The notes under the pieces are model-generated. The model saw only the letters and a program-made list of their open reading frames with translations, was not told the origin of the DNA and did no database searches. 6,828 nucleotides of DNA, from positions 1-6,828 of the forward strand of contig JACDFX010000093.1 in assembly GCA_013815575.1 (NCBI GenBank), in the 5' to 3' direction. Numbering within the stretch: position 1 is the first letter of the stretch; each line of letters starts with the position of its first letter. Made by a program: the position numbers and the translations under genes. Origin of the DNA: Rubrobacter sp. Its GTDB lineage: Bacteria > Actinomycetota > Rubrobacteria > Rubrobacterales > Rubrobacteraceae. Of the stretch, positions 1 to 6,085 are shown in pieces.

Positions 1-621
1 CGGGACGGTGGAGAGTAGCCAGCGGATCGCGGGGTCCCCCCAGGCATCTCGGTAGAGGCGGGCGTACTCCTCGAAGTCCGCGACGACCTCGCCCGGAGCA
101 TCGTTCGTGTCGCGGCGGGAGCGGACGAAGTCCAGGGTGTCGAAGGGGGGTTTGTGGGCGTAGATCTGGTCTCCCAGCAACACCAGCGTCTGCGGCAGCT
201 CTCCGGTCGGCTCGTCGCGCAGCCTCATCGCCGTCGCGTATAGGGCATCCACGCCGAGGCCCCTGGCGTCTTTCGAGAGGTCCAGGGTGTAAGGCGCCTC
301 GTGTGGAGCGGAGATGCGGCAGGAGCCGAAGACGAGCTTGACCGCCTCGCCGTCTCCCGCCGTCTGGACGACGCTCGGGGGGAACGGGGAGCCGGCTTCC
401 GGCCAGGCCTCCCTCCCGTCGAGCCGGACACCGTACTCGTGGGCGACGCCCGGCTCCAGCCCCGTCACGTGGACCAGGGCGTAGTGGTGGTCCCCGACGC
501 GGAACGTGGGGGTGGAGCAGCCAAGGACCTCGACCTCGCAGGGCGCGTCCGTCTCGACCCAGACGGTGGCCTCGGAGGTGCCGGCGTAGCGCAGCAGGGG
601 TCCGAGGAGGAGATCAGGCAC
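1..621 (-). CDS. PhoD-like alkaline phosphatase/metallophosphoesterase family protein, N-terminal part (runs off the left edge)
   Basis: The reverse strand stays open from about position 678 to the window edge and encodes about 207 residues beginning VPDLLLGPLLRYAG. Residues about 3-85 look like the beta-rich N-terminal domain (TVWVETDAPCEVEVLG, then VTGLEPG) that precedes the catalytic domain in actinobacterial PhoD-like enzymes. The phosphoesterase domain then starts with FGSCR at 98-102, whose Cys matches the metal-binding Cys of PhoD enzymes, and LLGDQIYA at 148-155, where Asp151 is a predicted metal ligand. A family-typical stretch follows: FVRSRRD, DFEEYARLYRDAW and IRWLLSTVP. The expected role is hydrolysis of phosphomonoesters or diesters with a Fe/Ca-type centre. 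I see no signal peptide, so a cytoplasmic enzyme is likely. GTG at 621 is preferred because the family starts near 'PDLLLGPLLRY'; TTG at 636 is the only other in-frame start after the upstream stop. The C-terminal half, with the remaining ligands, lies outside. Family confidence is high; the substrate is unknown. Confidence 0.85.
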   Translation of the reverse strand, partial: MPDLLLGPLLRYAGTSEATVWVETDAPCEVEVLGCSTPTFRVGDHHYALVHVTGLEPGVAHEYGVRLDGREAWPEAGSPFPPSVVQTAGDGEAVKLVFGSCRISAPHEAPYTLDLSKDARGLGVDALYATAMRLRDEPTGELPQTLVLLGDQIYAHKPPFDTLDFVRSRRDTNDAPGEVVADFEEYARLYRDAWGDPAIRWLLSTVP

Positions 622-649
622 CCGCGCCGCCGCCAATCCCGATGCTCTT

Positions 650-723
650 CCCGTATACCACCCGTATCCTCCCTCCCATCACCGGCCGCAAGCATACACC
701 GGCCGGACGGCCTCCACCCGTAT
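650..723. repeat. Direct repeat CCACCCGTAT in the divergent intergenic region
   Basis: CCACCCGTAT occurs at 658-667 and again at 714-723, 56 bases apart start to start. A partial third copy, CCCGTATA, is at 650-657. All lie in the 178-base gap between the divergently transcribed PhoD-like gene and the reductase, and they overlap the -10-like sequences on both strands. They could be operator half-sites or repeated -10 elements read on the minus strand (TATACGGG). Apart from these repeats and promoter-like boxes I see no gene in the gap. Confidence 0.4.
663..691 (-). promoter_or_regulatory. Possible promoter of the PhoD-like gene
   Basis: Read on the minus strand, TTGCGG (691-686) and GATACG (668-663) are separated by exactly 17 bases. 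This would start transcription near 656, about 35 bases before the GTG at 621. A second -10-like TATACG lies at 657-652 but has no matching -35. The boxes are inferred from consensus only. Confidence 0.35.
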
Positions 724-728
724 AGAAT
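721..728 (+). promoter_or_regulatory. Possible -10 region for the short-chain dehydrogenase gene
   Basis: TATAGAAT at 721-728 contains two overlapping -10-like hexamers (TATAGA and TAGAAT) and would start transcription near 735, about 65 bases before the ATG at 800. No good -35 is visible. Downstream the leader has two Shine-Dalgarno-like blocks: GGAGGT at 774-779, which is too far from any start codon to serve directly, and GGAGG at 789-793, which is correctly spaced for the ATG at 800. Confidence 0.3.
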
Positions 729-799
729 TGCGCCCGGAGTCGGACCAGATCGGCGGTGGCGCGGGGGTCCGGCGGAGGTAACCGACGGGGAGGGAACAG

Positions 800-1546
800 A
801 TGCCTGACAGTAGGCTGGCGGTCGTTACGGGGGCGTCGTCCGGGATCGGGGCGGCGACGGCACGCGCGCTGGCAAGGGACGGTTTCGAGGTCGCCCTCGG
901 TGCCCGGCGTAAGGATCGCATCGAGGATCTGGCCGGCGAGATCGGGGGTCACGCCAGGGAGTTGGACGTTACCGATTCCAACTCGGTGGAAGAGTTCGCC
1001 GCGTGGACGGAGGGGCTCGGCGGAGCGTCCGTGCTTGTCAACAACGCGGGCGGGGCGAAGGGGCTGGAGCCGATAGCGGAGATGGACGAGGGTCACTGGC
1101 GCTGGATGTACGAGGTAAACGTGCTCGGGCTCGCGATGATGACGAAGGCGCTCCTGCCGCAAGTCCGCCGTTCCGGAAGCGGCCACGTGGTCATTATCGG
1201 CTCGGCGGCGGGGACTGAGGCGTACGCCAAGGGAGCCGGCTACGCCGCGGCCAAGTTCGGGGCCCACGCCGTCTTCGGCAGCTTGAGGTTAGAGTTACTC
1301 GGTGAAGACGTGCGGGTCACGGAGGTAATGCCGGGGGCGGTGCGCACCGAGTTCGGCCTCGTTCGCTTCGAGGGTGACGAGCAGAAGGCCGAGGCGCCGT
1401 ACCGCGGGATCACACCTCTCACCCCCGACGACGTCGCCGAGTGCGTGCGCTGGGTCGTCACCCTACCCCCGCACGTCAACGTGGACCGCCTCGACGTGAG
1501 GCCGGTGCGCCAGGGCGCCGCCACCCTCTTCGCCCGCGACGACTGA
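800..1546 (+). CDS. Short-chain dehydrogenase/reductase (classical SDR, NADP-preferring)
   Basis: This 248-residue protein has the full classical SDR layout. The nucleotide-binding TGASSGIG is at 10-17, NNAG at 81-84, the catalytic Asn at 107 (NV), Ser135 in GSAAG, and Tyr148 with Lys152 in YAAAK. PGAVRTEF follows from 178. The end of the second beta strand reads GARRKDR (34-40); the paired arginines and absence of an acidic residue there indicate NADP(H) over NAD(H). The nearest characterised type I can name is the YdfG-like group (COG4221) of 3-hydroxy acid or serine dehydrogenases, but the substrate cannot be read from sequence. The protein is soluble, of normal length and intact. The ATG at 800 has GGAGG at 789-793. 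It is divergent from the PhoD-like gene and followed by a hairpin, so it is probably transcribed alone. Confidence 0.93.
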   Translation: MPDSRLAVVTGASSGIGAATARALARDGFEVALGARRKDRIEDLAGEIGGHARELDVTDSNSVEEFAAWTEGLGGASVLVNNAGGAKGLEPIAEMDEGHWRWMYEVNVLGLAMMTKALLPQVRRSGSGHVVIIGSAAGTEAYAKGAGYAAAKFGAHAVFGSLRLELLGEDVRVTEVMPGAVRTEFGLVRFEGDEQKAEAPYRGITPLTPDDVAECVRWVVTLPPHVNVDRLDVRPVRQGAATLFARDD

Positions 1547-1559
1547 ACAAAGACGCAGC

Positions 1560-1590
1560 GGGGCCCTGGGTGGGACCCCTGGCCCCTTTT
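1560..1590 (+). terminator. Rho-independent-type terminator after the reductase gene
   Basis: A symmetric hairpin starts 13 bases after the reductase stop codon. GGGGCC (1560-1565) pairs with GGCCCC (1581-1586), a 2x2 internal mismatch follows, then GGGT pairs with ACCC around a GGG loop. TTTT (1587-1590) follows directly. The stem is strong but the T run is short, so efficiency is uncertain. Its last T is also the first base of the next gene's extended -10. Confidence 0.6.
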
Positions 1591-1598
1591 GCTAGAAT
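1590..1598 (+). promoter_or_regulatory. Extended -10 promoter of trpS, predicted leaderless
   Basis: TGCTAGAAT carries the extended -10 TG (1590-1591) and the hexamer TAGAAT (1593-1598), five of six matches to TATAAT. Only six bases separate it from the ATG at 1605, so transcription should begin at or within a base or two of the A of ATG. No -35 is visible at the usual spacing, and no Shine-Dalgarno sequence precedes the ATG. Both facts fit an extended -10 driving a leaderless mRNA. Confidence 0.6.
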
Positions 1599-1604
1599 CG
1601 GGTT

Positions 1605-2597
1605 ATGCAAGCCAGACAGAGAGTATTCAGCGGGATACAGCCGAGCGGCAACCTCACGGTTGGCAACTACCTCGGGGCACTAAAAAATTGGGTTGCGATC
1701 CAGGACGACTACGAGAACTTTTTCTGCGTCGTGGACCTGCACGTGCTCACGGTGCCACAGGACCCGAAGGTGTTGCGGCAGAAGATCCGGGAGGCGGCCG
1801 CGATCTACCTGGCTTCCGGCATTGACCCGGAGAAGTCCGTCGTCTTCCGCCAGAGCCGCGTCTCCGAGCACGCGGAGCTAGCCTGGCTCCTGAACTGCAT
1901 CGCGAAGGTCGGAGAGCTCTCGCGCATGACGCAGTTCAAGGACAAGGCCCAGAAGGGGGGCGCAGACTCGGCGAGCGGCGGGCTCTTCGACTACCCCGTT
2001 CTCATGGCCGCCGACATCCTTCTCTACAACGCGCACCTCGTCCCCGTCGGCGAGGATCAGCGCCAGCACCTGGAGCTCACGCGAACGCTAGCGCGCCGGT
2101 TCAACAACCTCTACGGCGAGACGTTCGTCGTGCCGGAGCCCATGATCCTGGAGACCGGAGCGCGGGTCATGGCGCTCGACGATTCCACCTCCAAGATGAG
2201 CAAGAGCTCCGCCGTGCCGGGCAGCTACGTGGCGATCCTCGACGATCCGGACACGGTGCGGCGCAAGATCCGGCGCGCAAAGACCGACTCAGGCTCCGAG
2301 ATAACCGCCTCTCCCGACAAACCCGCCATCACCAACCTCCTCGACGTCTACTCGGCCTCTACCGGCCGCCCCGTCTCCGAGATCGAAGCGGACTACGAGG
2401 GCAAGGGCTACGGCGACCTGAAAAAAGACCTCGGAGAGGTCGTCGTCGAAACCCTCGCCCCCATCCGCGAGCGGGCGCTGGAACTACTGGACGACCCGAA
2501 AGAGCTCGACGACCTCCTGGAGGACGGTGCCGAGAGGGCCCGCAAGGTCGCACACGCCACCCTGCGCGACGCCTGGACCAGGATGGGCCTGGATTAG
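1605..2597 (+). CDS. trpS: Tryptophanyl-tRNA synthetase (EC 6.1.1.2)
   Basis: The enzyme activates tryptophan with ATP and loads it on tRNA-Trp in the cytoplasm. The 330-residue length is that of the compact bacterial TrpRS. Class I signatures are intact: PSGNLTVGNYLGAL at 13-26 (the HIGH-equivalent ATP site), KMSKS at 197-201, and the tryptophan pocket stretch FDYPVLMAADILLY with Asp137 in the position that recognises the indole NH. VGEDQRQHLELTR is the usual family block before the linker. The His of DLHVLT (47), at the site where change to Asn gives indolmycin resistance in other TrpRS, is retained. The ATG at 1605 is right because the conserved RVFSGIQPSGN starts within a few residues of it. 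No T-box or attenuator fits upstream. A small ORF and a hydrolase follow closely and may be co-transcribed. Confidence 0.97.
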   Translation: MQARQRVFSGIQPSGNLTVGNYLGALKNWVAIQDDYENFFCVVDLHVLTVPQDPKVLRQKIREAAAIYLASGIDPEKSVVFRQSRVSEHAELAWLLNCIAKVGELSRMTQFKDKAQKGGADSASGGLFDYPVLMAADILLYNAHLVPVGEDQRQHLELTRTLARRFNNLYGETFVVPEPMILETGARVMALDDSTSKMSKSSAVPGSYVAILDDPDTVRRKIRRAKTDSGSEITASPDKPAITNLLDVYSASTGRPVSEIEADYEGKGYGDLKKDLGEVVVETLAPIRERALELLDDPKELDDLLEDGAERARKVAHATLRDAWTRMGLD

Positions 2598-2623
2598 CGG
2601 GCCTGAGGAGTACGGAAGGCGAG

Positions 2624-2782
2624 GTGCCCGAGGTGGTGGTCCCCATCCCGCCAAACGTCCTCTGCCCCACCGACCGGCCACTCCTCTCGAACGGGAACGG
2701 GCCTGAGATCCGTCGCGCACCCGATGACCTCGAAACGCGGAAGAGGGTAGAGGTCGTCGAGATCAAAGCCAGGCGCCGATGA
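2624..2782 (+). CDS. Small hypothetical protein (52 residues), translationally coupled to the hydrolase
   Basis: A GTG-initiated frame of 52 codons fills the gap between trpS and the hydrolase. It begins VPEVVVPIPPNVLCPTDR and ends VEVVEIKARRR. I do not recognise a family. Four things support a real gene: GGAAGG at 2614-2619 lies just upstream of the GTG; its TGA (2780-2782) overlaps the hydrolase ATG as ATGA; about four fifths of its codons end in G or C, like its neighbours; and it leaves no unexplained gap in the operon. The protein is soluble-looking, Pro-rich at the front and charged at the back (about 9 Arg/Lys in the last 25 residues), with a single Cys. It starts 26 bases after the trpS stop. 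It could instead be a chance open frame, since long open frames are common in GC-rich DNA. Confidence 0.5.
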   Translation: MPEVVVPIPPNVLCPTDRPLLSNGNGPEIRRAPDDLETRKRVEVVEIKARRR

Positions 2783-3510
2783 TACCCCCTGCGCTCGTCC
2801 TCGTGCCCGGGCTCTTGTGCGACGAGCGGCTGTGGCGCCACCAGGCCGAGGGCCTCGCGGATCTCGCGAGTTTCATCCACGTTCTCGACGTAACCGGCCA
2901 AGACTCCGTGGAGGGGATGGCGCGCGGGGTCCTGGAGACCGCTCCCGAACGGTTCGCGCTCGCGGGCCTCTCGATGGGAGGTTACGTGGCCCTCGAAGTC
3001 GTGCGGCAGGCTCCCGACCGTGTCGAAGCACTTGCCCTGCTCGACACCTCCGCAAGGCCCGACACCCCCGGGCAGACAGAGGCGCGGCTCGCGCTCATCG
3101 AGCTTGCCTGGGGCGGCCGGTTCGACGAAGTGTGGCGCACGCTCCTGCCGAAGATAGTCCACCCCGACCGGGTCGGGGACCCCGAGATCCGCTCCGCCGT
3201 CAGAGGGATGGCGCACGCCGTTGGCCCCGGGGGGTTCGAGCGGCAGGAGAGGGCGATCATCGGACGCCCGGACGGCCGCGGCGACCTGCCAGACATCTCC
3301 TGCCCCACCCTCGTCCTCTGCGGGCGGGACGATGCCCTCACACCACCCCACCTTCACGAGGAGCTCGCAGACGGCATACCGGGGGCGCACCTCCGCCGGA
3401 TCGACCGCTGCGGCCACCTCTCGACGCTCGAACGCCCCGAGGAGGTCACGCGCGCCATGCGCGAGTGGCTCGAAACCCGCGCGGTCCGGATGACGGAGAA
3501 CCCCCTCTAA
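2779..3510 (+). CDS. Alpha/beta hydrolase fold protein
   Basis: This is a 243-residue hydrolase with a recognisable catalytic triad. The nucleophile Ser65 sits in GLSMGGYVALE (the G-x-S-x-G elbow), the acid is in LCGRDDALTPP (Asp184 or Asp185), and the base is His213 in CGHLSTLERPEEV. LVPGLLCDERLW near the N-terminus supplies the oxyanion-hole turn. The arrangement, short cap and absent signal peptide resemble cytoplasmic esterases of the MenH/BioH/carboxylesterase type, but the substrate is not readable. The ATG overlaps the stop of the preceding small frame by four bases (ATGA) and has only a weak AGG upstream, so translation probably depends on coupling. It likely shares a transcript with trpS, with no evident functional link to tRNA charging. 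The gene is complete. Confidence 0.9.
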   Translation: MIPPALVLVPGLLCDERLWRHQAEGLADLASFIHVLDVTGQDSVEGMARGVLETAPERFALAGLSMGGYVALEVVRQAPDRVEALALLDTSARPDTPGQTEARLALIELAWGGRFDEVWRTLLPKIVHPDRVGDPEIRSAVRGMAHAVGPGGFERQERAIIGRPDGRGDLPDISCPTLVLCGRDDALTPPHLHEELADGIPGAHLRRIDRCGHLSTLERPEEVTRAMREWLETRAVRMTENPL

Positions 3511-3529
3511 GAGCGTCCCGGGCGACGGC

Positions 3530-3535
3530 TATACT
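3530..3535 (+). promoter_or_regulatory. -10 element upstream of the ABC-class ATPase gene
   Basis: TATACT at 3530-3535 is a strong -10 match in the 57-base gap after the hydrolase. It predicts a start site near 3542 and a leader of about 26 bases to the ATG at 3568. No -35 is recognisable at 16-18 bases upstream. A small bulged hairpin (AGCGTC with GACGGCT, 3512-3530) abuts it but has no T run. Confidence 0.45.
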
Positions 3536-3567
3536 TCTCACGTGGGCCGTTGAGCACCAGGGGGAAG

Positions 3568-5253
3568 ATGCAACGTCTCAGATCCGCGCTCGATCGTATA
3601 GACCGCAAGGGCTACGGCGCCTACAAGGACCTCTCCGGCTCCTTCGAGTTCGATGGTTTCACCCTCTTTATCGACCGGGTACAACGCGACCCGTTCGCCC
3701 CGCCGTCCCTGATCCGGGTCCGCACGAAAGAGAACCGCTTCGACCCAACCCTCTTCGAGAACCCGGTGCGCAGGGTCGCCTTCGAGGATTTCCTGACGCG
3801 GGAGGTGGACCGGGCCGTCCGCGACGTCGTGCGCGGTGATCGCGGCTCGGGCGGAAGCGGGAGGGTCGAGATACAGCGCCCCTCCCAGAAGGTCCTCCCC
3901 CGCACCTCGATGGTCGTCGAGGGAGATTTCGTGGAGGCGAGGATGGCCGTCGGGCTTCCGGCCCGGGGCCGGAGCGTGGACGCCCGGGCGGCCCGCGCCG
4001 TGCTGCTCGAGGAGCTGCCGGAAGTCGTCGACCGGGCGCTGAGGCCGGAGAATGCCGATCCGGACCGGGCCAGGCTCCACGTCGCGTCGGTCGAGGACGC
4101 GGAGTATCTGAGAAACCTCCTCCCTTCCCTCGGCCTCGTGGCGTTCGTGGCTGACGGGTCGGTGCTGCCGCGGGAGAGCGGGGCGAGCGACCGGCCGCTA
4201 CGGGAGAACGCGGTGCCTTTCGAGAGCCCGGCGGAGTTTCGGGTCGAGGTGGAGTTGCCCAACCGGGGCGGGGTGACGGGCATGGGTATTCCGGAAGGCG
4301 TTACGCTCGTGGCCGGGGGCGGGTTTCACGGGAAGAGCACGCTGCTTTCGGCGCTCGCGTGGGGGGTATACGACCACGTCCCGGGGGACGGGCGGGAGCT
4401 CGTGGTGGCGCGGCCCGATGCGGCCAAGGTCAGGGCGGAGGATGGGCGCAGCGTTGCGGGGGTGGACATCTCGGCCATGATCGGGGAGTTGCCGGGTGGA
4501 AGGTCCACGGAGAGCTTCTCATCCCCGAACGCCTCCGGCTCGACGTCGCAGGCGGCGAACATCGCCGAAGCTCTAGAAATCGGCACCTCCTTGCTCCTGG
4601 TGGACGAGGACACCAGTGCTACGAACTTCATGATCCGGGACGAGCGGATGCGAGACCTCGTCCGCCGCGAGCCTATAAGCCCGTTTATAGACCTGGTCCG
4701 GCCGCTGCACCTCTCTTTGGGCGTCTCCACGGTGGTCGTCGTCGGCGGGGTCGGTGACTACCTGGACGTGGCGGACCGCGTGATCCTGCTGGAAGACTAC
4801 GCCGCCTCGGACGCCACACAGCGCGCCCGCGAGGTCGTCGGGCGTTTCCCGCCCCGCGCCCCTCTCGAAGACCGGGAGGTACAGAGACCGAAGCCGCGTC
4901 GCCTGCGGGCGGGCTCCCTGGACCTCCGTCGCGGCAAGCGGGAGACGGCCAGGGGTCGGGGGCTCCACACGGTCGAACTCGGGCAGGAGCAGGTCGACCT
5001 GTCCTCCGTGGAGCAGCTCGCGGAGGCGGGCCAGACGGAGGCCGCGGCCCGCGCTATCAGGCGGTTCGCGGCGGGCGGGGACAGGGGGCTCGGGGAGATG
5101 GTCGGGGAGGCGTTGGAGATCATCTCGGAGGGTGGGCTCGATGCGCTAGGACACTTTTCGGGGCACCCCGGGGAGATGAGTCTGCCGCGGGCGCAGGAAG
5201 TGGCCGCGGCGGTGAACCGCGTCCGTTCGCTGCGGACGGGTCCGGGGGCGTAG
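3568..5253 (+). CDS. Predicted ATPase of the ABC class (PF09818/COG3044-type)
   Basis: A 561-residue soluble P-loop ATPase. The N-terminus matches the family opening (RIDRKGYGAYKDLSGSFEF, then FTLFIDRVQRDPFAPPSLIRV). Numbered from the ATG, Walker A is GGGFHGKST at 250-258. A signature-like ASGSTSQ is at 322-328, in place of LSGGQ. Walker B is LLLVDEDTSATNFMIRD from 342, with Glu347 the likely catalytic base. VVVVGGVGDYLDVADRV follows. The last 80 residues hold VDLSSVEQLAEAGQTEAAARAIRRF, also family-typical. There are no membrane segments, so it is not a transporter subunit. The function of the bacterial proteins is unsettled; from memory, the trypanosome RNA-editing factor MRB1590 is a structurally studied relative, which would suggest nucleic-acid binding. 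The ATG at 3568 is preferred (AGGGGG just upstream, though close); TTG at 3550 would add six residues but has no ribosome site. It is probably transcribed alone. Confidence 0.9.
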   Translation: MQRLRSALDRIDRKGYGAYKDLSGSFEFDGFTLFIDRVQRDPFAPPSLIRVRTKENRFDPTLFENPVRRVAFEDFLTREVDRAVRDVVRGDRGSGGSGRVEIQRPSQKVLPRTSMVVEGDFVEARMAVGLPARGRSVDARAARAVLLEELPEVVDRALRPENADPDRARLHVASVEDAEYLRNLLPSLGLVAFVADGSVLPRESGASDRPLRENAVPFESPAEFRVEVELPNRGGVTGMGIPEGVTLVAGGGFHGKSTLLSALAWGVYDHVPGDGRELVVARPDAAKVRAEDGRSVAGVDISAMIGELPGGRSTESFSSPNASGSTSQAANIAEALEIGTSLLLVDEDTSATNFMIRDERMRDLVRREPISPFIDLVRPLHLSLGVSTVVVVGGVGDYLDVADRVILLEDYAASDATQRAREVVGRFPPRAPLEDREVQRPKPRRLRAGSLDLRRGKRETARGRGLHTVELGQEQVDLSSVEQLAEAGQTEAAARAIRRFAAGGDRGLGEMVGEALEIISEGGLDALGHFSGHPGEMSLPRAQEVAAAVNRVRSLRTGPGA

Positions 5254-5267
5254 CGGGGGACGCGGGC

Positions 5268-5276
5268 TGTTATCAT
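5268..5276 (+). promoter_or_regulatory. Extended -10 promoter of the phosphatidyltransferase gene
   Basis: TGTTATCAT combines an extended -10 TG (5268-5269) with TATCAT (5271-5276), five of six consensus matches. It lies 15 bases after the ATPase stop codon. Transcription would begin near 5283, giving a leader of about 29 bases with AGGAAAGG (5300-5307) as ribosome site. No -35 is seen. Confidence 0.5.
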
Positions 5277-5311
5277 TAAGGGATATTTGTGAAGAGATCA
5301 GGAAAGGCCAG

Positions 5312-6085
5312 ATGAGCGAACCCGGTATCGAAGAAACCGGTAAAGAAAACACCACCACGCCGCCGTGGTTCAGGATGAAGGCCGGGTTCGTGCACCTGTA
5401 CACGGCCAGTGGAGCTGTCCTGGCCCTGCTCATGCTCGTCGCCGCCTTCCAGGGCGAGGCCGTCAAGGCATTGTGGCTCATGTTCTTCTCCCTGCTCATA
5501 GACAGCACGGACGGCCTGCTCGCCCGGCGGTTCCGGGTCAGCGAGGCGCTGCCCTTCTTCGACGGGGCGCTCCTGGACAACATCGTGGACTACATGACCT
5601 ACGTGTTCGCCCCGATAGTGCTGCTGTGGAGCGAGGGCTACCTGCCGGACGGGAACGCGGGCATCGTGCTCGCCTCGCTGCCGCTGCTCGCGTCGAGCTA
5701 CCAGTTCTGCCGGGTGGACGCCAAGACAGACGACCACTTCTTCCTCGGTTTCCCGAGCTACTTCAACGTGGTGGCCTTCTACGCCATCGTGTTCGGGCCG
5801 AGCCCGGGGACGCTGGCGACCGTGCTCGTGCTCTGTTCTTTCCTGGTCTTTATACCCATCCGCTACGTGTACCCGACGCGGACCGTGGTATTCAGGAAGA
5901 TCTCGCTGACGCTCACGGCGCTGTGGCTCGTCAGCTACGCGGCGATATTGTGGCAGATGCCGGAACCAGCGCCCGTGATCCTGGCCTTCTCGATCCTCTA
6001 CCTCTTCTACTACTTCGGCCTGAGCTTCTACCTCTCGGCCAAGATGCTCGAAGCCCGCCGCCTGGAGGAACAGCCCGAAGGGTAA
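5312..6085 (+). CDS. pcs: CDP-alcohol phosphatidyltransferase, phosphatidylcholine synthase-like (EC 2.7.8.24 likely)
   Basis: This 257-residue membrane protein has about eight hydrophobic segments (roughly 26-46, 51-64, 92-107, 116-133, 149-163, 168-184, 195-214 and 219-241) and a polar N-terminus. The catalytic signature is Asp67-Gly68, Ala71-Arg72, Gly85, Asp89 and Asp93. This is DG-x2-AR-x12-G-x3-D-x3-D, the stretched spacing of bacterial Pcs; the general family has x8-9 between Arg and Gly. Other Pcs-like blocks are VHLYTASGA (28-36), LLDNIVDYMTYVFAP (88-101), KTDDHFFLGFP (138-148) and FIPIRYVYPTR (180-190). Pcs condenses CDP-diacylglycerol with choline to give phosphatidylcholine and CMP at the inner membrane face, with divalent metal held by the aspartates. 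No choline uptake or CDP-diacylglycerol gene is adjacent. The ATG has AGGAAAGG at 5300-5307. A relative using another alcohol, such as serine, remains possible. Confidence 0.85.
   Translation: MSEPGIEETGKENTTTPPWFRMKAGFVHLYTASGAVLALLMLVAAFQGEAVKALWLMFFSLLIDSTDGLLARRFRVSEALPFFDGALLDNIVDYMTYVFAPIVLLWSEGYLPDGNAGIVLASLPLLASSYQFCRVDAKTDDHFFLGFPSYFNVVAFYAIVFGPSPGTLATVLVLCSFLVFIPIRYVYPTRTVVFRKISLTLTALWLVSYAAILWQMPEPAPVILAFSILYLFYYFGLSFYLSAKMLEARRLEEQPEG

Noticed and set aside
1547..1604. T-box or tryptophan attenuator upstream of trpS
   Set aside because: Only 58 bases separate the genes, with no specifier loop, T-box consensus or Trp-rich leader peptide. The hairpin is better placed as the reductase terminator, and the promoter lies downstream of it.
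2359..3417. 352-codon open frame on the minus strand
   Set aside because: It lies antisense to the end of trpS and to most of the hydrolase, both of which have intact motifs. Its translation has no recognisable domain; GC-rich genes commonly leave such antisense frames open.
3512..3530. Hairpin after the hydrolase as a terminator
   Set aside because: The stem is only six pairs with a bulged G and is followed by ATACTTCTC, not a T run. It is more likely incidental to the -10 region.
2817..3839. 340-codon plus-strand frame overlapping the hydrolase and the ATPase start
   Set aside because: It is very rich in Arg and Pro with no domain, and it overlaps two genes with clear catalytic motifs in another frame.
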